Shown piece after piece: positions 12,068-23,364 of a stretch of DNA of 64,000 nucleotides. Location of the stretch: assembly GCF_004798865.1 (NCBI RefSeq), contig NW_025335641.1, positions 15,536,792 to 15,600,791 on the forward strand, given 5' to 3'. Origin of the DNA: Varanus komodoensis. Lineage: Eukaryota; Chordata; Lepidosauria; Squamata; Varanidae. Both the position numbers and the translations under genes were made by a program. A model generated the notes under the pieces. That model was given only the letters and a program-made list of their open reading frames with translations, was not told the origin of the DNA and searched no databases. Within the stretch, counting starts at the first letter, position 1; each line of letters starts with the position of its first letter.

Positions 12068-13020
12068 CCCTTCACAGGGGATGAGTAAGGGCGACAAGAA
12101 GTAGCTAGGCAAGAAGTTTTTTTAAAAAAAGGAAAGGAAAATCCTACCCACAGATCGTGGTCCCAGTCCAGACTATGCACTTGCACCCAGCTATATTCTT
12201 TGTGCTTAATGTAGCACATAGCGTAGCCTACAGATTTCCTTCTGAGCTTGCTTGCTTAAGAGTTCACTTTTGTGCTAGTCTCAAATGTACTGCAGGAGGG
12301 AAAACAACGGCCAGCTACCAATCCGGGTTTCTCCTACTCCTTCCCAGCTCCAGGGTTGTCTTCAGACTCTTTTCCAAACCACATTATTTTGACTTGGGGA
12401 CAAAGACCCCCTTCTCCATCCATGATCAGCAATGTGTTTCCATAGAACAGTTATCGGTAAATAAGATTTCTGCAGCTCTCTCCTTGTGTCACCAGCCTCA
12501 TTGTTCAGAGGGGACAAAAGCCAAGGCAACAGCAGTAAAACATGTAGCAGCCTACAGAAAGCAAAGTTCTTGGAGGGGAGCAGACATAAATTAACTGAAT
12601 CCACAAGGGATTCATGAATCCAAGCTGACACCCGCTTGGAAGAAGCGACAAGTTCCAGGACTTGTCGCTTTTTAAGGACTTGCACTGATAATGTTACCAG
12701 CAGCCCTTCTGTTCCCTGTTCAGCTCATCTGCTTTTAACATACGTAATCTTCTCATCACCACTGGAGACTGCTTTCACTTGCAAATCGGCATTCCAGTTA
12801 GTTACGGCTTTGATCTCTGCGAATCAATTTCCCAAGGCCTGCAGAATGGCAGGAAGCTCCCAGATCTTTCTGCAAACCACGCAACGGATCATTTTTGTTC
12901 AGCACAGCTCTGTGGGCATTTTATTTCATTCATTTTACTTCCATATTCAGTTTATTTCTACATAGCAATGCTCAATGGGCATTTTGTTTTAAAAACAGTT
13001 CTGCGGCCAATTCCTATGTG
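12068..13020. other. Unique intronic sequence
   Basis: Open frames of up to 145 codons occur here on both strands, but none has a recognisable domain, splice context or family match. I treat them as chance. Confidence 0.4.
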
Positions 13021-13033
13021 GCTGGAATTATGA

Positions 13034-13150
13034 ATTTGTTTGTTTGTTTATGTATTTATTTATTATTTATTTATAACATTTCTATTCCACCACCATTGCA
13101 ACAAAGCCTTGGGGCGGCTCACAACATTCACAACACAGCATTTGTTGCAC
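13034..13150 (-). mobile_element. L2-type LINE 3' tail
   Basis: 'tttatttatttataacattt', 'ctattccaccaccattgc' and 'agccttggggcggctcacaaca' are the reverse of the shared L2 tail. It is more diverged than the copies at 20.7, 36.5 and 37.0 kb. Confidence 0.65.
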
Positions 13151-13464
13151 TGGTAGCATCTGTTAACATGTGAACTGGACACATAATTGGTTCCTTCCCA
13201 AACCAACATCCCCGGCCTCCACAGAGGGCAATGCTGGCATGGGACAGCAATAGGTCATTCACACAACCTACATGGGAGACCCTGCACGACAGATGCACAG
13301 TCCAGGGAAGAGGCACTTGGGATGCAAGGTAGTTAGTTCCCTTTTTTTTACTGTAGAGTAGGCATGAGGGATCCAATCCAGAGCCTTAAACTGCCACACA
13401 ACACTGCCCCCCCATGTTAGTGTCCCGGTCCAGCCTAGGGGTCCTATGCCTTCAAAAGGTAAAC

Positions 13465-13700
13465 AGAGAGTACTGTACCGGGACTTGGAAGATCTGGGAA
13501 CCAGTCCCCCTCCCCCACAGCCATGGAGCTCAGCGTGTATCTTCAGGCCAGTCACAGACTCTCAACCTTACCTACCTCACAGGGTTGTAGTTGGGAGGGT
13601 AAAATACTGAGGAGGAGATCCTTATAAGTTGCCCTGAGCAACTTGCAAGAGGAAAAAAGGTGGGGCATAAATGTATTATTGTTGTTAATATTATTGTTAT
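13465..13700 (+). mobile_element. tRNA-headed SINE, plus strand
   Basis: 'gggacttggaagatctggga', a B-box-like accagtcccc, 'agccatggagctc', 'ggccagtcacagactctcaa', 'cctacctcacagggttgta', 'gaggaggagatcctt' and a 'ggcataaatgtattattg' tail follow the same order as the full copy at 29376. The 5' end is degraded, and the tail runs into an ATT-rich stretch. Confidence 0.75.
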
Positions 13701-14001
13701 CATTATTAATTGTAGCTGCTAGGCACCAATTTTAAGAAACACGTGTTTTGGCACTCAATAGAGTTCACCTGTGTATAGTATGTGAGAACCCCAACGTCCT
13801 AGGACTGGGGGATCAAGGTTGACGATGGTCTCCCTTTCAATCATTCAGGCTGAATTCTTCTATGCAACAGCCAGCCCTGGCCAAAGATTCCTTCAAGGGT
13901 GGTGCTGGACTGGTGAACCTCTAGAACTTTATATTTTTCCCAGGAAGGCCCACTTGTATGAAGCATAGTAAACACAGGATGCTCAGAGACTTCATAAGCT
14001 A

Positions 14002-14028
14002 CACACACACACACTCACACACACACAA
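14002..14028. repeat. (CA)n microsatellite
   Basis: A short, interrupted run of ca dinucleotides. Confidence 0.8.
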
Positions 14029-14039
14029 TGAAAATGACT

Positions 14040-14240
14040 GGGTTTAGCATGGCAGCGCAAACAGTGATTAGTCATTCAAGCCCAGTTTTGGTATTTCAGC
14101 ATGGTAAGTTTTGCCCTGAGAAACCATAAGAACCATCAGTTTGTTCTATGATGTCCTCTTCCCAAGGTGCTTGTTGTGTCATCTGAACCCAGACAACACA
14201 ACTGATAATGGTAGAAAGCACAGAACAAGAGAGCTGCTTG
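14040..14240. mobile_element. Probable MITE related to the one at 11.2 kb
   Basis: 'cttgttgtgtcatctgaaccc' and 'agacaacacaactgataatgg' are near-inverted and match words in the 11160-11400 element. The left part (actgggtttagcatgg) may be its other end. Borders are uncertain. Confidence 0.4.
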
Positions 14241-14244
14241 GCAA

Positions 14245-15300
14245 GTAAGTCATTTTTATTCATTTCTAATATGAATCAGTCACATTCTCTGCCCAAAGGC
14301 ACCCCAGCTGATGTACAAGTTTTAAAGAAAACACAATATTGATTTTAATATAAAATACAGTTAAAACAACTTGCTTCGGTCTTGCAAAAAAAAGGTGACA
14401 AGTCAAAATGGAAACAAAGCATTCATATAGCAACTTAGGCTATACAGAGTTTTTTACTCTTCACTTTTCCCAGCAAACATTACAATAGCCTTGTAACTCC
14501 ATCAGTAATTGATTCCCCATAGATGACCATTCACTTCTTACATTTTCAACAAATACACAGAAAAGCCTTCATATATACAAATAAAACTGCCCTATGCACA
14601 CCTGAAATGCATGTTTTCTATCATATCCATAGCAACCATGATGCTGCTAGAGCTAGTTGGCACATCGGTACACGTGTCTGGTGTGATTGCCCACCACATA
14701 ACGTGAAGCTGCCGTAAGAATTATTGTGACCCGCCAATACAGTAACTTGGCATCAGTTCAGGAAAGGGGCACAGTGATTAAACACAGAAGAGCAACAGTT
14801 CTGAATGCCTCCTGAGAATCGGCCCAACTCACTTTCCTAAATGTCTCGCAATCCATCTTTCCTCCTTAGCATTGCCAAATCTTGAGATCCAGTCTGACAA
14901 ACTAGACAGAATGTCATGTACTTGAACCAAGGTGACCTAGATTCAAATCCCCATTCTTGGCCAAGCTTCTTAGACCAACCTATATCTTAAAAACAATACA
15001 TTTTTAAAAACCCAGTACCAATTAAGTATTTTTGTACTACAACTTGGAAGCAGTGCTAAGTACCAAAAACAACATGGGGTTCACACACACAGCACAGATT
15101 TGCATATGCTAATTTCTCATAGAACCAAAAGTCCATGTGTGTTTGTCCTTAAACCTTGGCTCTTAAGGACACCCCTGGGTATAAAAAGGGATTTAGGGAC
15201 AGCAGAGATTTAATTTCAGAAAAAAAGTCATGCAGGAAGATTCAAGGGGCTAGCGGGAGACGAAGCCTATGGGGGTAAAAGGCCTGCTCACCCTGGGGAA
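14245..15300. other. Unique intronic sequence
   Basis: No gene or identifiable repeat was seen. Confidence 0.4.
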
Positions 15301-15309
15301 TCAGATGCC

Positions 15310-15850
15310 ACAGAAATCATCGGGGCCCTCGCACCTTCATTTCAGCCAGGGCATCCAGTGAAAGACGTGAGTCTCCAGCCCTCATGGGCCTTTTGCTGAC
15401 ACTGCACAGATGGAACTTCACTGCAGTTCCTTGTTCAAGGCCCAAAATGCTGAAAAACCAATCCCACCCATAGAATAGCCTCCCAAGAATAGTTCTCCTG
15501 CAGGCAATCTTTTCAGCTGCAGGCAAAAACAACTTAATTTTCCAGACATTCTAAACAATTGATTTTACTCTGTATAATTTTAAAGGTATTCTGTTTCTAT
15601 ATAGCTCTAATGTTTTAACTTGTATCGTTTTAATCTCTCAACCCTATTTCCCAGCTGTATATTGTCACTGGATATTGTCATTGTATACTGTAATATCCTT
15701 TTGTATATTTTTGTTCCCTTGTTCATTATTTGCTGGCTACATTGTATTTTTATTCTGCTTCTGTTGTTAGATTTTCTTTTGTTGTAATCTAGCTAGAAAG
15801 TCCAAATTGAAGCAGTAAGGCGGAATATAAGTTAAATAAATAAATAAATC
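15310..15850 (+). mobile_element. L2-type LINE 3' end
   Basis: A coding-like remnant ('agaatagcctcccaagaata') is followed by the AT-rich L2 3' UTR ('ttttaacttgtatcgtttta') and the end 'aagtccaaattgaagcagtaa', 'ggcggaatataagttaaat' and aaataaataaat. This has the order of an L2 3' end, although the core tail sequence differs from the 'cgaggcttcggcg' form seen elsewhere, so it may be an older subfamily. Confidence 0.6.
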
Positions 15851-17380
15851 TGGCATCACGCTTATCATCATAAAGAGTGGAAACAAAGCAAAAGCTTCAA
15901 AGCAGAGTTACTTTCACAAAGTACTCAGAGTGGAATAAGTAAATTCCATGACACTGTTTTTCCAGTAACAAGGTAGCAAAGGAACAAACATGAGAGAAAT
16001 GAAAATGCAGCAAAACTGAAGGAGGCAAGCATTTCAAACAGAAAAGCACTGTTTTCTTAGAAGCTCCATTCCCCAGTGGCACCTCCATAAAAACTCATAA
16101 TGCAAAAAGTCCGCCTGAAAGCCTGTATTAACAGTATTATGCCAAGTCTCGCACCCCTTCACAGACAGCTGCTCATGCCTTCCTCAAAGTTTAATGCAAG
16201 CCTTTGGAAGGAATACCCCTTCATATCCATTTAGTCCAGCCCAGAATTCCCTTCCTTAGATCCAGTGCTGAGGTCTGGGGTATAAAGTCTGAGTCAGGAT
16301 TATTCCACTTCATACTGCAGGTGGGATTCATATGAGTGTATACGCCTGCATAGAAACCATTTTACAACCTGTATGTGAGAAAGAAGGACTACCCTCTCCC
16401 TGTCAGGTTTCTTTAATGGAGAAACATCCATCATGCGAATCCAGTTTCCAGTATGAAATGATACAGGTTTATCATTTAAATGAGAACTAGATCTTAGTCT
16501 CAATAAAGCATTTTTCTCTAATCTGGTGTCTTCCAGATGTGTTGGAGAACATCTCCCAATATCTGCCCCCCACATGTTCATGTACAACATGTCATTTTCC
16601 TTTAAGACCAAAACTAACAACTGGCTTCTCTATCATCAACATGAACTGTCCACCACCCCCATCCACCTAGCCTCTTCCCTTCTCTTCTGTTAGTATGCTC
16701 CTCAAAACCCCATCCTGCTTTCCCTGCTTCTAAAGATCGAAATATAAGAGGTCGGAGGTGAAACCCAAAATCTTTTCTGTAGCACAGATCACCTTCCGAT
16801 AAAGCCATGCTCTTTACTAGCTAGTGTGGGTGTCAAATATTCCTTCCCTGGCAATTAGCTGCAGCCAGCATGCTCGGATGGGCAAAGAGCAACATGTAAT
16901 TAACCCAGCCTCAGGACAAAGCGCCATATGATAGCCAAGGCCCAGCTGTCTCAAATCATCTTTCCTGCCGCCCAAGCAGCTTCAAAATGGCCGTGTTTGC
17001 TCTCTAATGATTTGCATTAGTCCCCCTTTTTTCATTCCTTGGGCACATCAGACTCTTAACTCAATACCCCACTCATACCCATACCCTGCCACTGGTGTCA
17101 GCACTGTAACCACTTCAGGAAGCATTGTGCAAAACATGCAATGCCAAATCAATTCTCAGAATATGAGCACCTGCTTTTCTGCTCAAGGTTGAAATACTAT
17201 ATGTTGAGTGTTCTGCTTTTCCATTATAGTCTTTATTTCATTTATATGCAGTATTTCTATACTGGTCCACATGCAAGCATATTTCAAAGCAGTGAACAGT
17301 TATAAGGTTTGGGGCTGATGGGAGTTGATGTTCACCACATCAGGATGGCACCAGATTGTGGATAGAACCTAATCCTATTT
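15850..17380. other. Mostly unique; possible conserved element at 16840-17020
   Basis: No gene. Small MITE-like pieces occur at 16525-16575 ('ggtgtcttccagatgtgttgg') and 17310-17365 ('gggctgatgggagttgatg'). The 16840-17020 stretch is repeat-free and rich in TAAT-type and octamer-type words (gcaattagctg, tgtaattaaccc, atgatttgcattag). Confidence 0.4.
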
Positions 17381-17384
17381 TATT

Positions 17385-17520
17385 CATTTGTTTATTTCAT
17401 TTCTCTAGATCCCAGCAGTGCAAGCTCCCTCGGCAATGATTCACAAAATACAAGCAAAGATAGAATAATAAACTAGAAGATAAAGTACATAAACAATAAA
17501 ATGCAGGATAAAATGCTAGT
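17385..17520 (-). mobile_element. Old L2-type tail
   Basis: 'tttgtttatttcatttctct' opens it, and an A-rich stretch with 'aaacaataaaatgc' follows. The core is diverged, so the family call rests on layout. Confidence 0.4.
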
Positions 17521-17779
17521 GCGTGCAGTATAACTGTTTAAACAACTATAACAATTTCTATTTAAAGAAAACTAAAAATGCCCGTGAGTAGAGGATAGAA
17601 GTGTGGCATCCAGGTCTAGAAGACACACTGCTCCCCACCCCCCAAAAGACCCTGTTTGCAGTTTGAGGGTGCTGCTTAACCTGGGCCTTCAAATGACAGC
17701 ACAGACAGAAGCAGTGGGTGAAAGTGTCTGCTACCAGCTTTGGCCAACTGCATCCCTTCTGGGAGGAGAATGACTTGAA

Positions 17780-18790
17780 CACACTCGTGCACACCGATCA
17801 CTTCGAAGCTTGATTTATGCAATGTGCTCTTTGTAAGACCACCCTTGTGCCTATTCCAGAAACTACTAGTAAAAAATATGGCAGCCAAGCTGGTCTCTGG
17901 AGCATCATGGAGAGACCGTATATCACCAAGTTTAAAGTCTCTGCTCTGGATGCCAATACATTTCTGGACACAGTACAACATGATGGTAATTACCTTTATG
18001 GCCCTTCATGGCTCAGGTCCAAAATACATTCAGGACCACCTCTGCCTCTCACCCACTAAGGTCTTTCAGAAATAATCTTCTGAAGTTTACTTCTGTAATG
18101 TCAAATACCCAGCAAACTTTCTTTGCTGCCCCTAAAGTATAGAATGACCTGCCAGAAGAGATGCATCAGATTTAAGCTACCTTTAAGAGGGAGTTAAAGA
18201 CATATCTCTTTCAACAGGCTTTCACAAGTGCATTTTATTTAATATGCTTGTTTTTAACCAAAATGTCAATTACTCTTGGTTTCAATTTCTTGTAAACTGC
18301 CTAGAGCATGGGTCCTCAAACTATGGCCCATGGGCCAGATCCGGCCCGCCATGCCCATTTACCTGGCCCGCTTCAGAGGTTTTGGACTCACTCGGAGAAA
18401 ATGATCTCCAAGCGAGTCCAAAAGCTCTGAGCCAGTGCAGGCATTCTTTAAAACTGAGCAGAGAGAGAGCTGGCGCATGCTCAAATTGCAACAGCTCAAC
18501 TGCGTGTGTGCCAGCTCCCCCCACCTCCCCAAATTGCACACATATACAGAGCAGAAATACAGAGCGGGAAACAGAAGAGAGGCGGGTGGAAGAGAAAGAG
18601 AGACAAATACGAATACGAAGAAAGGATTGAAGGTAACAAAAATATAACTTTTTAAATCTATTTTTAATTATGCAAGCCCGGGGGCAGCCAGGCCAGGGGT
18701 TTCAACTGGTCCCCTCTTGAAAAAGTTCGAGGTCCCCTGGCGTAGAGCTTATGGGAATGGGACAGCACATAAAAATCTAAATAAATAAAG
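17780..18790 (+). mobile_element. L2-type LINE 3' part, split by a hAT insertion
   Basis: In the plus frame AAKLVSGASWRDRISPSLKSLLWMPIHFW and then FMALHGSGPKYIQDHL match the L2 ORF2 C-terminus (compare NAAARLLTGxxRxxHITPxLxxLHWLPxxFR and KALHGLxPxYLxD). 'aaagtatagaatgacctgcc' is the usual end of the ORF. The 3' UTR runs to 18306, is interrupted by the hAT element, and resumes at 18741 ('agagcttatgggaatgggac') to a 'taaataaataaa' end. The frame is broken in several places. Confidence 0.8.
18307..18740. mobile_element. hAT-like non-autonomous DNA transposon with 8-bp target duplication
   Basis: The left end catgggtcctcaaact and the right end (reverse complement caggggacctcgaact) form imperfect terminal inverted repeats of the hAT 'caggggtcc' type. 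The flanks are gcctagag (18299-18306) and gcgtagag (18741-18748), an 8-bp target duplication with one change. The 434-bp element has no transposase frame; the inside is purine-rich near 18560-18640. It interrupts an L2 3' UTR, so it is younger than that copy. Confidence 0.85.
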
Positions 18791-18799
18791 CCTGGGGCA

Positions 18800-19905
18800 A
18801 AAAAAATTAATTCGATAATCAGAGAGATCATAGCATAGCAGAAATATCATTCCATAATCTTGGGGCCAGCACTGAGAAGGTATTCTCCCTTGTTGCCACC
18901 CACTAAGTTCCCCAGAAATGGCACTCAAAAGAGGCCCTCAGACATAGGCTGTAGTACCTGAGTAGGCTGCACTCAGGAGCTACAATCTTTCAGGTATTGC
19001 CGTTCCAAGCAGGGCAGGGCTTCGCAAGTTACACAGCACCTTGTCTCAGGCTCAAGCTCAAAAGCACACTGGCAAATGTGTCAGTGGGCCACAATTGGCA
19101 TTATATATTTAAACCTCCTGGCCCGAGTTATTAATCTTCCTGATGCATTTTGCACAAGTGCAGCTTCTGCGCAGTCTTCAAGGGCAGTCCCTCATGCAAG
19201 AGTCGAACCTGGAGAGCACATAATACTGAAACCAGCTTAACCCTCTCCCCATAGGGGTGTAGCTGGGCCACCGGCCAACCCTAGAAGAAGCACTCCATGC
19301 AACTGAGGCCACCGGAGCCTCAAGTGACAAAGATGGCTCCAGGAAACCCCCAAGTTCCTTCAAAGGGAGTGCAACCTCATCCGGAACAGATTGAACACAT
19401 GCCATCTGGTCAAAAGGACCACCTACTACCAGCATCTCAAGTCTTTTTTGGACTAATCTGCTATCACTCATTGTCACAGCCAGGCACTGCTTTAACACAT
19501 CCACAGTGTTATGCGATGGAGATGCAAAGTCAAAACAGAACTGAAAGTCATTGGTGGAAATATTGCAATGTATTTCAAAACTCCAGATGCATAACATGGA
19601 CAAGAAACTACTCAGCAGTTTCTTGTCCATGTTATAGAACATGGGGGACATGACCATGTCCTGAGGAGCCCCATACTGGAGCCCCATAGCTGAGTGGTCT
19701 CCAAACACCATCTTCTGGAGCCAAGCATGTAGGAGCACAACCGCTAAATGCAGCACCCTTCACTCCCAACTCAGAGAGCTGTCCCATAAGAATGCCATGG
19801 TCAATGGTATCAGAAGCTTCCAAAAGATTCAGAACTATGAACAGGGTCACACAAGTCGTATGGCCCAAATTTAAAAATGAATGCTTAGATTTGACACCCA
19901 TCCCT
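18800..19905 (-). mobile_element. L2-type LINE, reverse transcriptase to C-terminal region
   Basis: Minus-strand frames show LNLLEASDTIDHGILMGQL (RT motif with the Asp of LLxLxxAFDTVDHxIL), then LSYGAPVWGSSGHG (degraded YGVPQGSVLSP), HNTVDVLKQCLA and PSLSLEAPVASVAWSAS (compare LDPSLSLEAQVASVARSAF). The sequence continues to about 18800, where 'ggggccagcactgagaaggt' is typical of this element further towards its 3' end. It lies tail to tail with the plus-strand L2 ending at 18790. It is multiply broken and contains an internal inversion (19591-19635). Confidence 0.8.
19591..19635. repeat. Perfect 19-bp hairpin inside the L2 copy
   Basis: ataacatggacaagaaact (19591-19609) is exactly reverse-complementary to 19617-19635, with the 7-nt loop actcagc. 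Normal L2 sequence is present on one side only, so the other arm looks like a short inverted copy made by template switching. Confidence 0.85.
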
Positions 19906-20650
19906 TAAAGTGCACCCCCTTGGGACTAAGTTTGCATAGAAAAGGAACAGCAAATGTTTGGTGACATGACTTACACAGATACCCATTTGCCTCTAGGCTT
20001 CTTCATATTGAGACCCTTCTCCGTCAGCTTAGCTGCTGAGGTCTTGTAGAGGCACATGTGGTCTGGCTCTCTAGGACCACCCCCAGGCCTTGTTCTCCCA
20101 AACTTCAGATGCTGTGGCAAACAGGAACTCCACTGAACCATTTCAGATTGCAGGAGAGGAAATAACTACAGAAGAAGGCTGAATGGGACAAAAGTGAATT
20201 CTTATCTCTAGAAATGTACTGTGCAAGGGATAGTGACCCTTCTATATGGAAAGAGGTGACTTTTCAAAGGAATGTGCATTCCATCCTTCAATTCCACATG
20301 CAGGTTGAAAAGGTTCAGTAAAGAACCTGTGGTTTACCTCTACTTTGTGAGAACACAGACCCGGGTCTCTGTATGTCTGCCAGCTTCCCCATAAAGGTAT
20401 TTGACCTGCAGTGGTGTAGTGACACAGATGCTCTTCACTCCGTGAGCCTGCACCACACCCTCAGTTTTGAACTACAGGCCTTCATCTTGATAGATCCCAT
20501 AACTACAGTCCAGAAATGCAGGCAGCTGCATTGCTCAGTATCAATGAAGCAGTTCAACCAGTTTCAGCACAGGGAGCTGAGCGTCTGTCAACTTAGCTGC
20601 CCATTCAAGATGAAGCCACCCAAAATACTTTGCATTACAATAGGAAACAA
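19905..20650. other. Unique intronic sequence
   Basis: Nothing identified. 'cttcttcatattgagacccttct' and following words around 20000-20140 may be an old LINE remnant but cannot be placed. Confidence 0.35.
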
Positions 20651-20652
20651 TA

Positions 20653-20703
<51 letters not shown>

Positions 20704-20760
20704 ATTTCTATGCCGCCCCTTGCCGAAACCTCGGGGCGGCTTACAACATGAATATACTGT
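20653..20760 (-). mobile_element. L2-type 3' tail with (ATT)n end
   Basis: About 16 ATT units (20653-20702) run into 'acatttctatgccgcccc', 'ttgccgaaacctcggggcgg' and cttacaacatg, the reverse complement of the shared L2 tail. It has little divergence from the 36.5 kb copy. Confidence 0.85.
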
Positions 20761-20769
20761 TGTTTAAAA

Positions 20770-21730
20770 AAATGTTTCCTCTTAGCTGCCCTGAGGATTA
20801 CAGTTAAGCACAGACAGATCAGGGAATTCTGCGGACATCAGCATCGCTGCTAAGATGGAAGTGCTGGTGTTGCACCCCTATGTCCACCTCACTAGCACTG
20901 GACCATCCCTTCTCCCAGACAATACCTCCATTTGGTGACCCTTATACCTGGGTACCTTCATGAGTAGGCAAGGTGTCCATCAAGCACTGAACTGTATAGC
21001 CAGGGACTTGCGGGAAAACACAAATCCATAGGATAAGCCATATGTATCCAGCACAAGCTCTACCCCTTATATGCCTTATATAGAGACAAAACTGCTTTAA
21101 ACCAACTTAGACCATTGACCATGGCCATATACTTTATGAGTAATTTGACTTTTTAATGAAGTCAAATTTTATTGAGTAAACATAGAAAAATAATTAGGTC
21201 TCAGTGGGGCTACTTATAGAAATAGTGCTACAAGCGTGACTAAACCATACATCCATTATTCAGAATTACATACTATAATTCAAAAGGTCCCTATGTCCTT
21301 ACTCAAAAGAAACATACTTTTTCCTTAAGATATTCCCCAGCTCCCTATCAACAAATTCTGAATTCAAACATTATTTCAGTCTTATGTATTTTTCTCCACT
21401 TAGACTAATAAAAAGGATTATTAATCTTCAAAGAAAGGAAATTTTCTGGACCATATATTTGTTATGGCAAGCTTCATTCTTGAAGGACCCTTATAATTAA
21501 AACTGGTAACAGCTACTTTGTATTTCTTTTGCCAGAGAATACAAGATACAGCTCCTTCTTCCAATGGCATTGTTACAAGTCAATGTGTGTAGATGAAGAT
21601 ACGTGTGGTGGAAGGCCATCAGCTCCTTCACACTGGAGTTAAACATTTGCTCTACCATGATCGGCACATATTCCACGTAATCTGAGATATGGTTAAGCAC
21701 CACATTGTTCAAACTTACAGAAACATTAAA
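20770..21730. other. Unique intronic sequence
   Basis: No gene, RNA or repeat identified. Confidence 0.4.
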
Positions 21731-21734
21731 TCAC

Positions 21735-21873
21735 CTGCATGGAACCTTGGAAGCCACAGCCTTGAATTTACAAGGACTGAGCAGACCTGTCATGGATTGG
21801 ACATTCTGGAGGACTTCGATTCATAGGGTCACCATAAGTTAGAAACTACTTGACAGCACATAACAAGAACAAA
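21735..21873 (+). mobile_element. BovB/RTE-type LINE 3' end
   Basis: It ends 'ttcatagggtcaccataagt', 'tagaaactacttgacagcac', ataacaagaacaa, the standard 3' end of squamate BovB-type elements. The 25.6 kb copy shares it. Confidence 0.75.
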
Positions 21874-21874
21874 T

Positions 21875-22950
21875 TGACACCCTGCAGAACCAAGAGAGGA
21901 GCTTGCGAGAAGTAATCACATTTAGGGTGGCCAACCGTGAATTGCTTTAAAAGGAGGCTATGTATTACCAAAAAAGATGACAGGAGAGGATGTGCTATGC
22001 ATAGCATTTGCATATACTTCTTCATATTCATGGAGAAATTTGCATATAATAATAATTTAAAGAGAAACACTGCACATCTCACCATCGTATAGAAATCTGT
22101 GCAAAAGTAATCTGTGTGCCTGTCTATTCAGTCTGCCATTCAGCTGGTAACAGTGATGCGCAACAGTGCTTCTGGTTCTTCGAAATGGTCTGGGACTGGG
22201 CAGCCCTTCAAAGTTCTTCACTTCTGGAGAACACCTGGCTTCCCTTCTCTGCCTCTACTCTATGTTGCCACTATTCTGAGGATCTTATTATACCAGGAAT
22301 GGGGAAGAGGTGAAAGGGAGAGTTGTAGCAATTCATAAATTGATCTTTCCCACTCTAGGTTTGAAGTAGCCCTCCTGCAAGCTGGACCAAATTCAAAGGG
22401 GCTTGCACCTCTACTCACCGGCTCTCCTATCCTGCTATGGTGAGGAAGTGTTCTTCATTCCAACAAGGAAAGGAAACTAAATACGGGGCACTCCTGGCCC
22501 ATTTTCCTCCCTCTGCCGGCTGGCACCCTTGCTTGAAAGCACGGCAATAGAAGATGATTCTGTGCTGAATGGTCGGAAAATCCAGCAACATTTTTTAGCT
22601 GGAACAGTCTGGAGCTCAGCTGATTTGGGGCCGAAAATGCCTTTCCAGTGGCCAATTTGGAATCATGTTGACAGCAGATGACACCAGAAGATAAAAGTGT
22701 GAGTTAAGGGATAATTTGTTGCCAGGGGTTTGAACAGCTAATAGGTGCGGTGAGATGGAACATGAAGTGGCAAGAGCTAAGAGCTAATTAAGTGAAATTA
22801 GCCGCTCTGGGTGTAGAGACCTTAGATATAAAGAATGCGTGAGAGAGGAGAATGTTGTCTAGCAGTCGAGTGTAGGTAAAACCTTGTGGCCTAGGTTCCT
22901 TGTGTACTAAGTGCTCATATATTCTACAGAAGTAGGATTTTTAAAAAGAC
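21875..22950. other. Unique; possible conserved element at 22680-22880
   Basis: No gene. 22680-22880 is repeat-free and contains TAAT-type words (gagctaattaagtgaaattag) of the kind common in conserved regulatory DNA. Confidence 0.35.
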
Positions 22951-22954
22951 TTTT

Positions 22955-23090
22955 CTGTAATATAACATTTATACCCCACCCTTTTTCCTCTGGCAAAGAA
23001 CTTAAAGTAGCCCACAAGATTCTCCATTTTATCCCCACCGCAACCCTTTGAAGTAGGTTTGCCTGAGAGTTAGTGGCCCAGTTCACAGAA
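22955..23090 (-). mobile_element. SINE fragment, minus strand
   Basis: 'aacatttataccccaccctt', 'aacttaaagtagcccacaag' and 'ggtttgcctgagagttagtgg' are the reverse of a tRNA-SINE body and tail. The head is missing. Confidence 0.55.
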
Positions 23091-23234
23091 TCACTGCAGC
23101 TTAAACAAAACACAATGACATGTACTGGTGTGTGCCAGGTGCAATTTGCTTAAATACCCACCAAGGCATGGCTTGTCATGTCCTCCAAACCCAGGTATGC
23201 ATTCAAACATGCCATCTTCTAACTGCTGCCAGAA

Positions 23235-23360
23235 GTCACTCTGGATCGGATTCAGACTTAGTCATGCTTGGAGCAGAAACACTGAAATAAATGGGTCTTA
23301 TGTCAGTCATTACTAATTTAGACGCCCTTTATTTCAGTGGGTTCACTCTAAGTATGATTA
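23235..23360. mobile_element. Short palindromic MITE
   Basis: 'gacttagtcatgcttggag' with a central 'ctgaaataaatgggtctta', and 'ccctttatttcagtgggttc' then 'taagtatgattaagtc', form two imperfect inverted halves, like the palindromic MITE at 29.6 kb but of a different subfamily. Confidence 0.5.
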
Positions 23361-23364
23361 AGTC

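Noticed and set aside
12157-12594. 145-codon plus-strand frame
   Set aside because: No domain, no flanking splice sites that stand out, and a competing frame on the other strand.
19178-19756. 192-codon minus-strand frame as a host gene
   Set aside because: It contains L2 RT and C-terminal motifs (DVLKQCLA, PSLSLEAPVASVA); it is LINE sequence.
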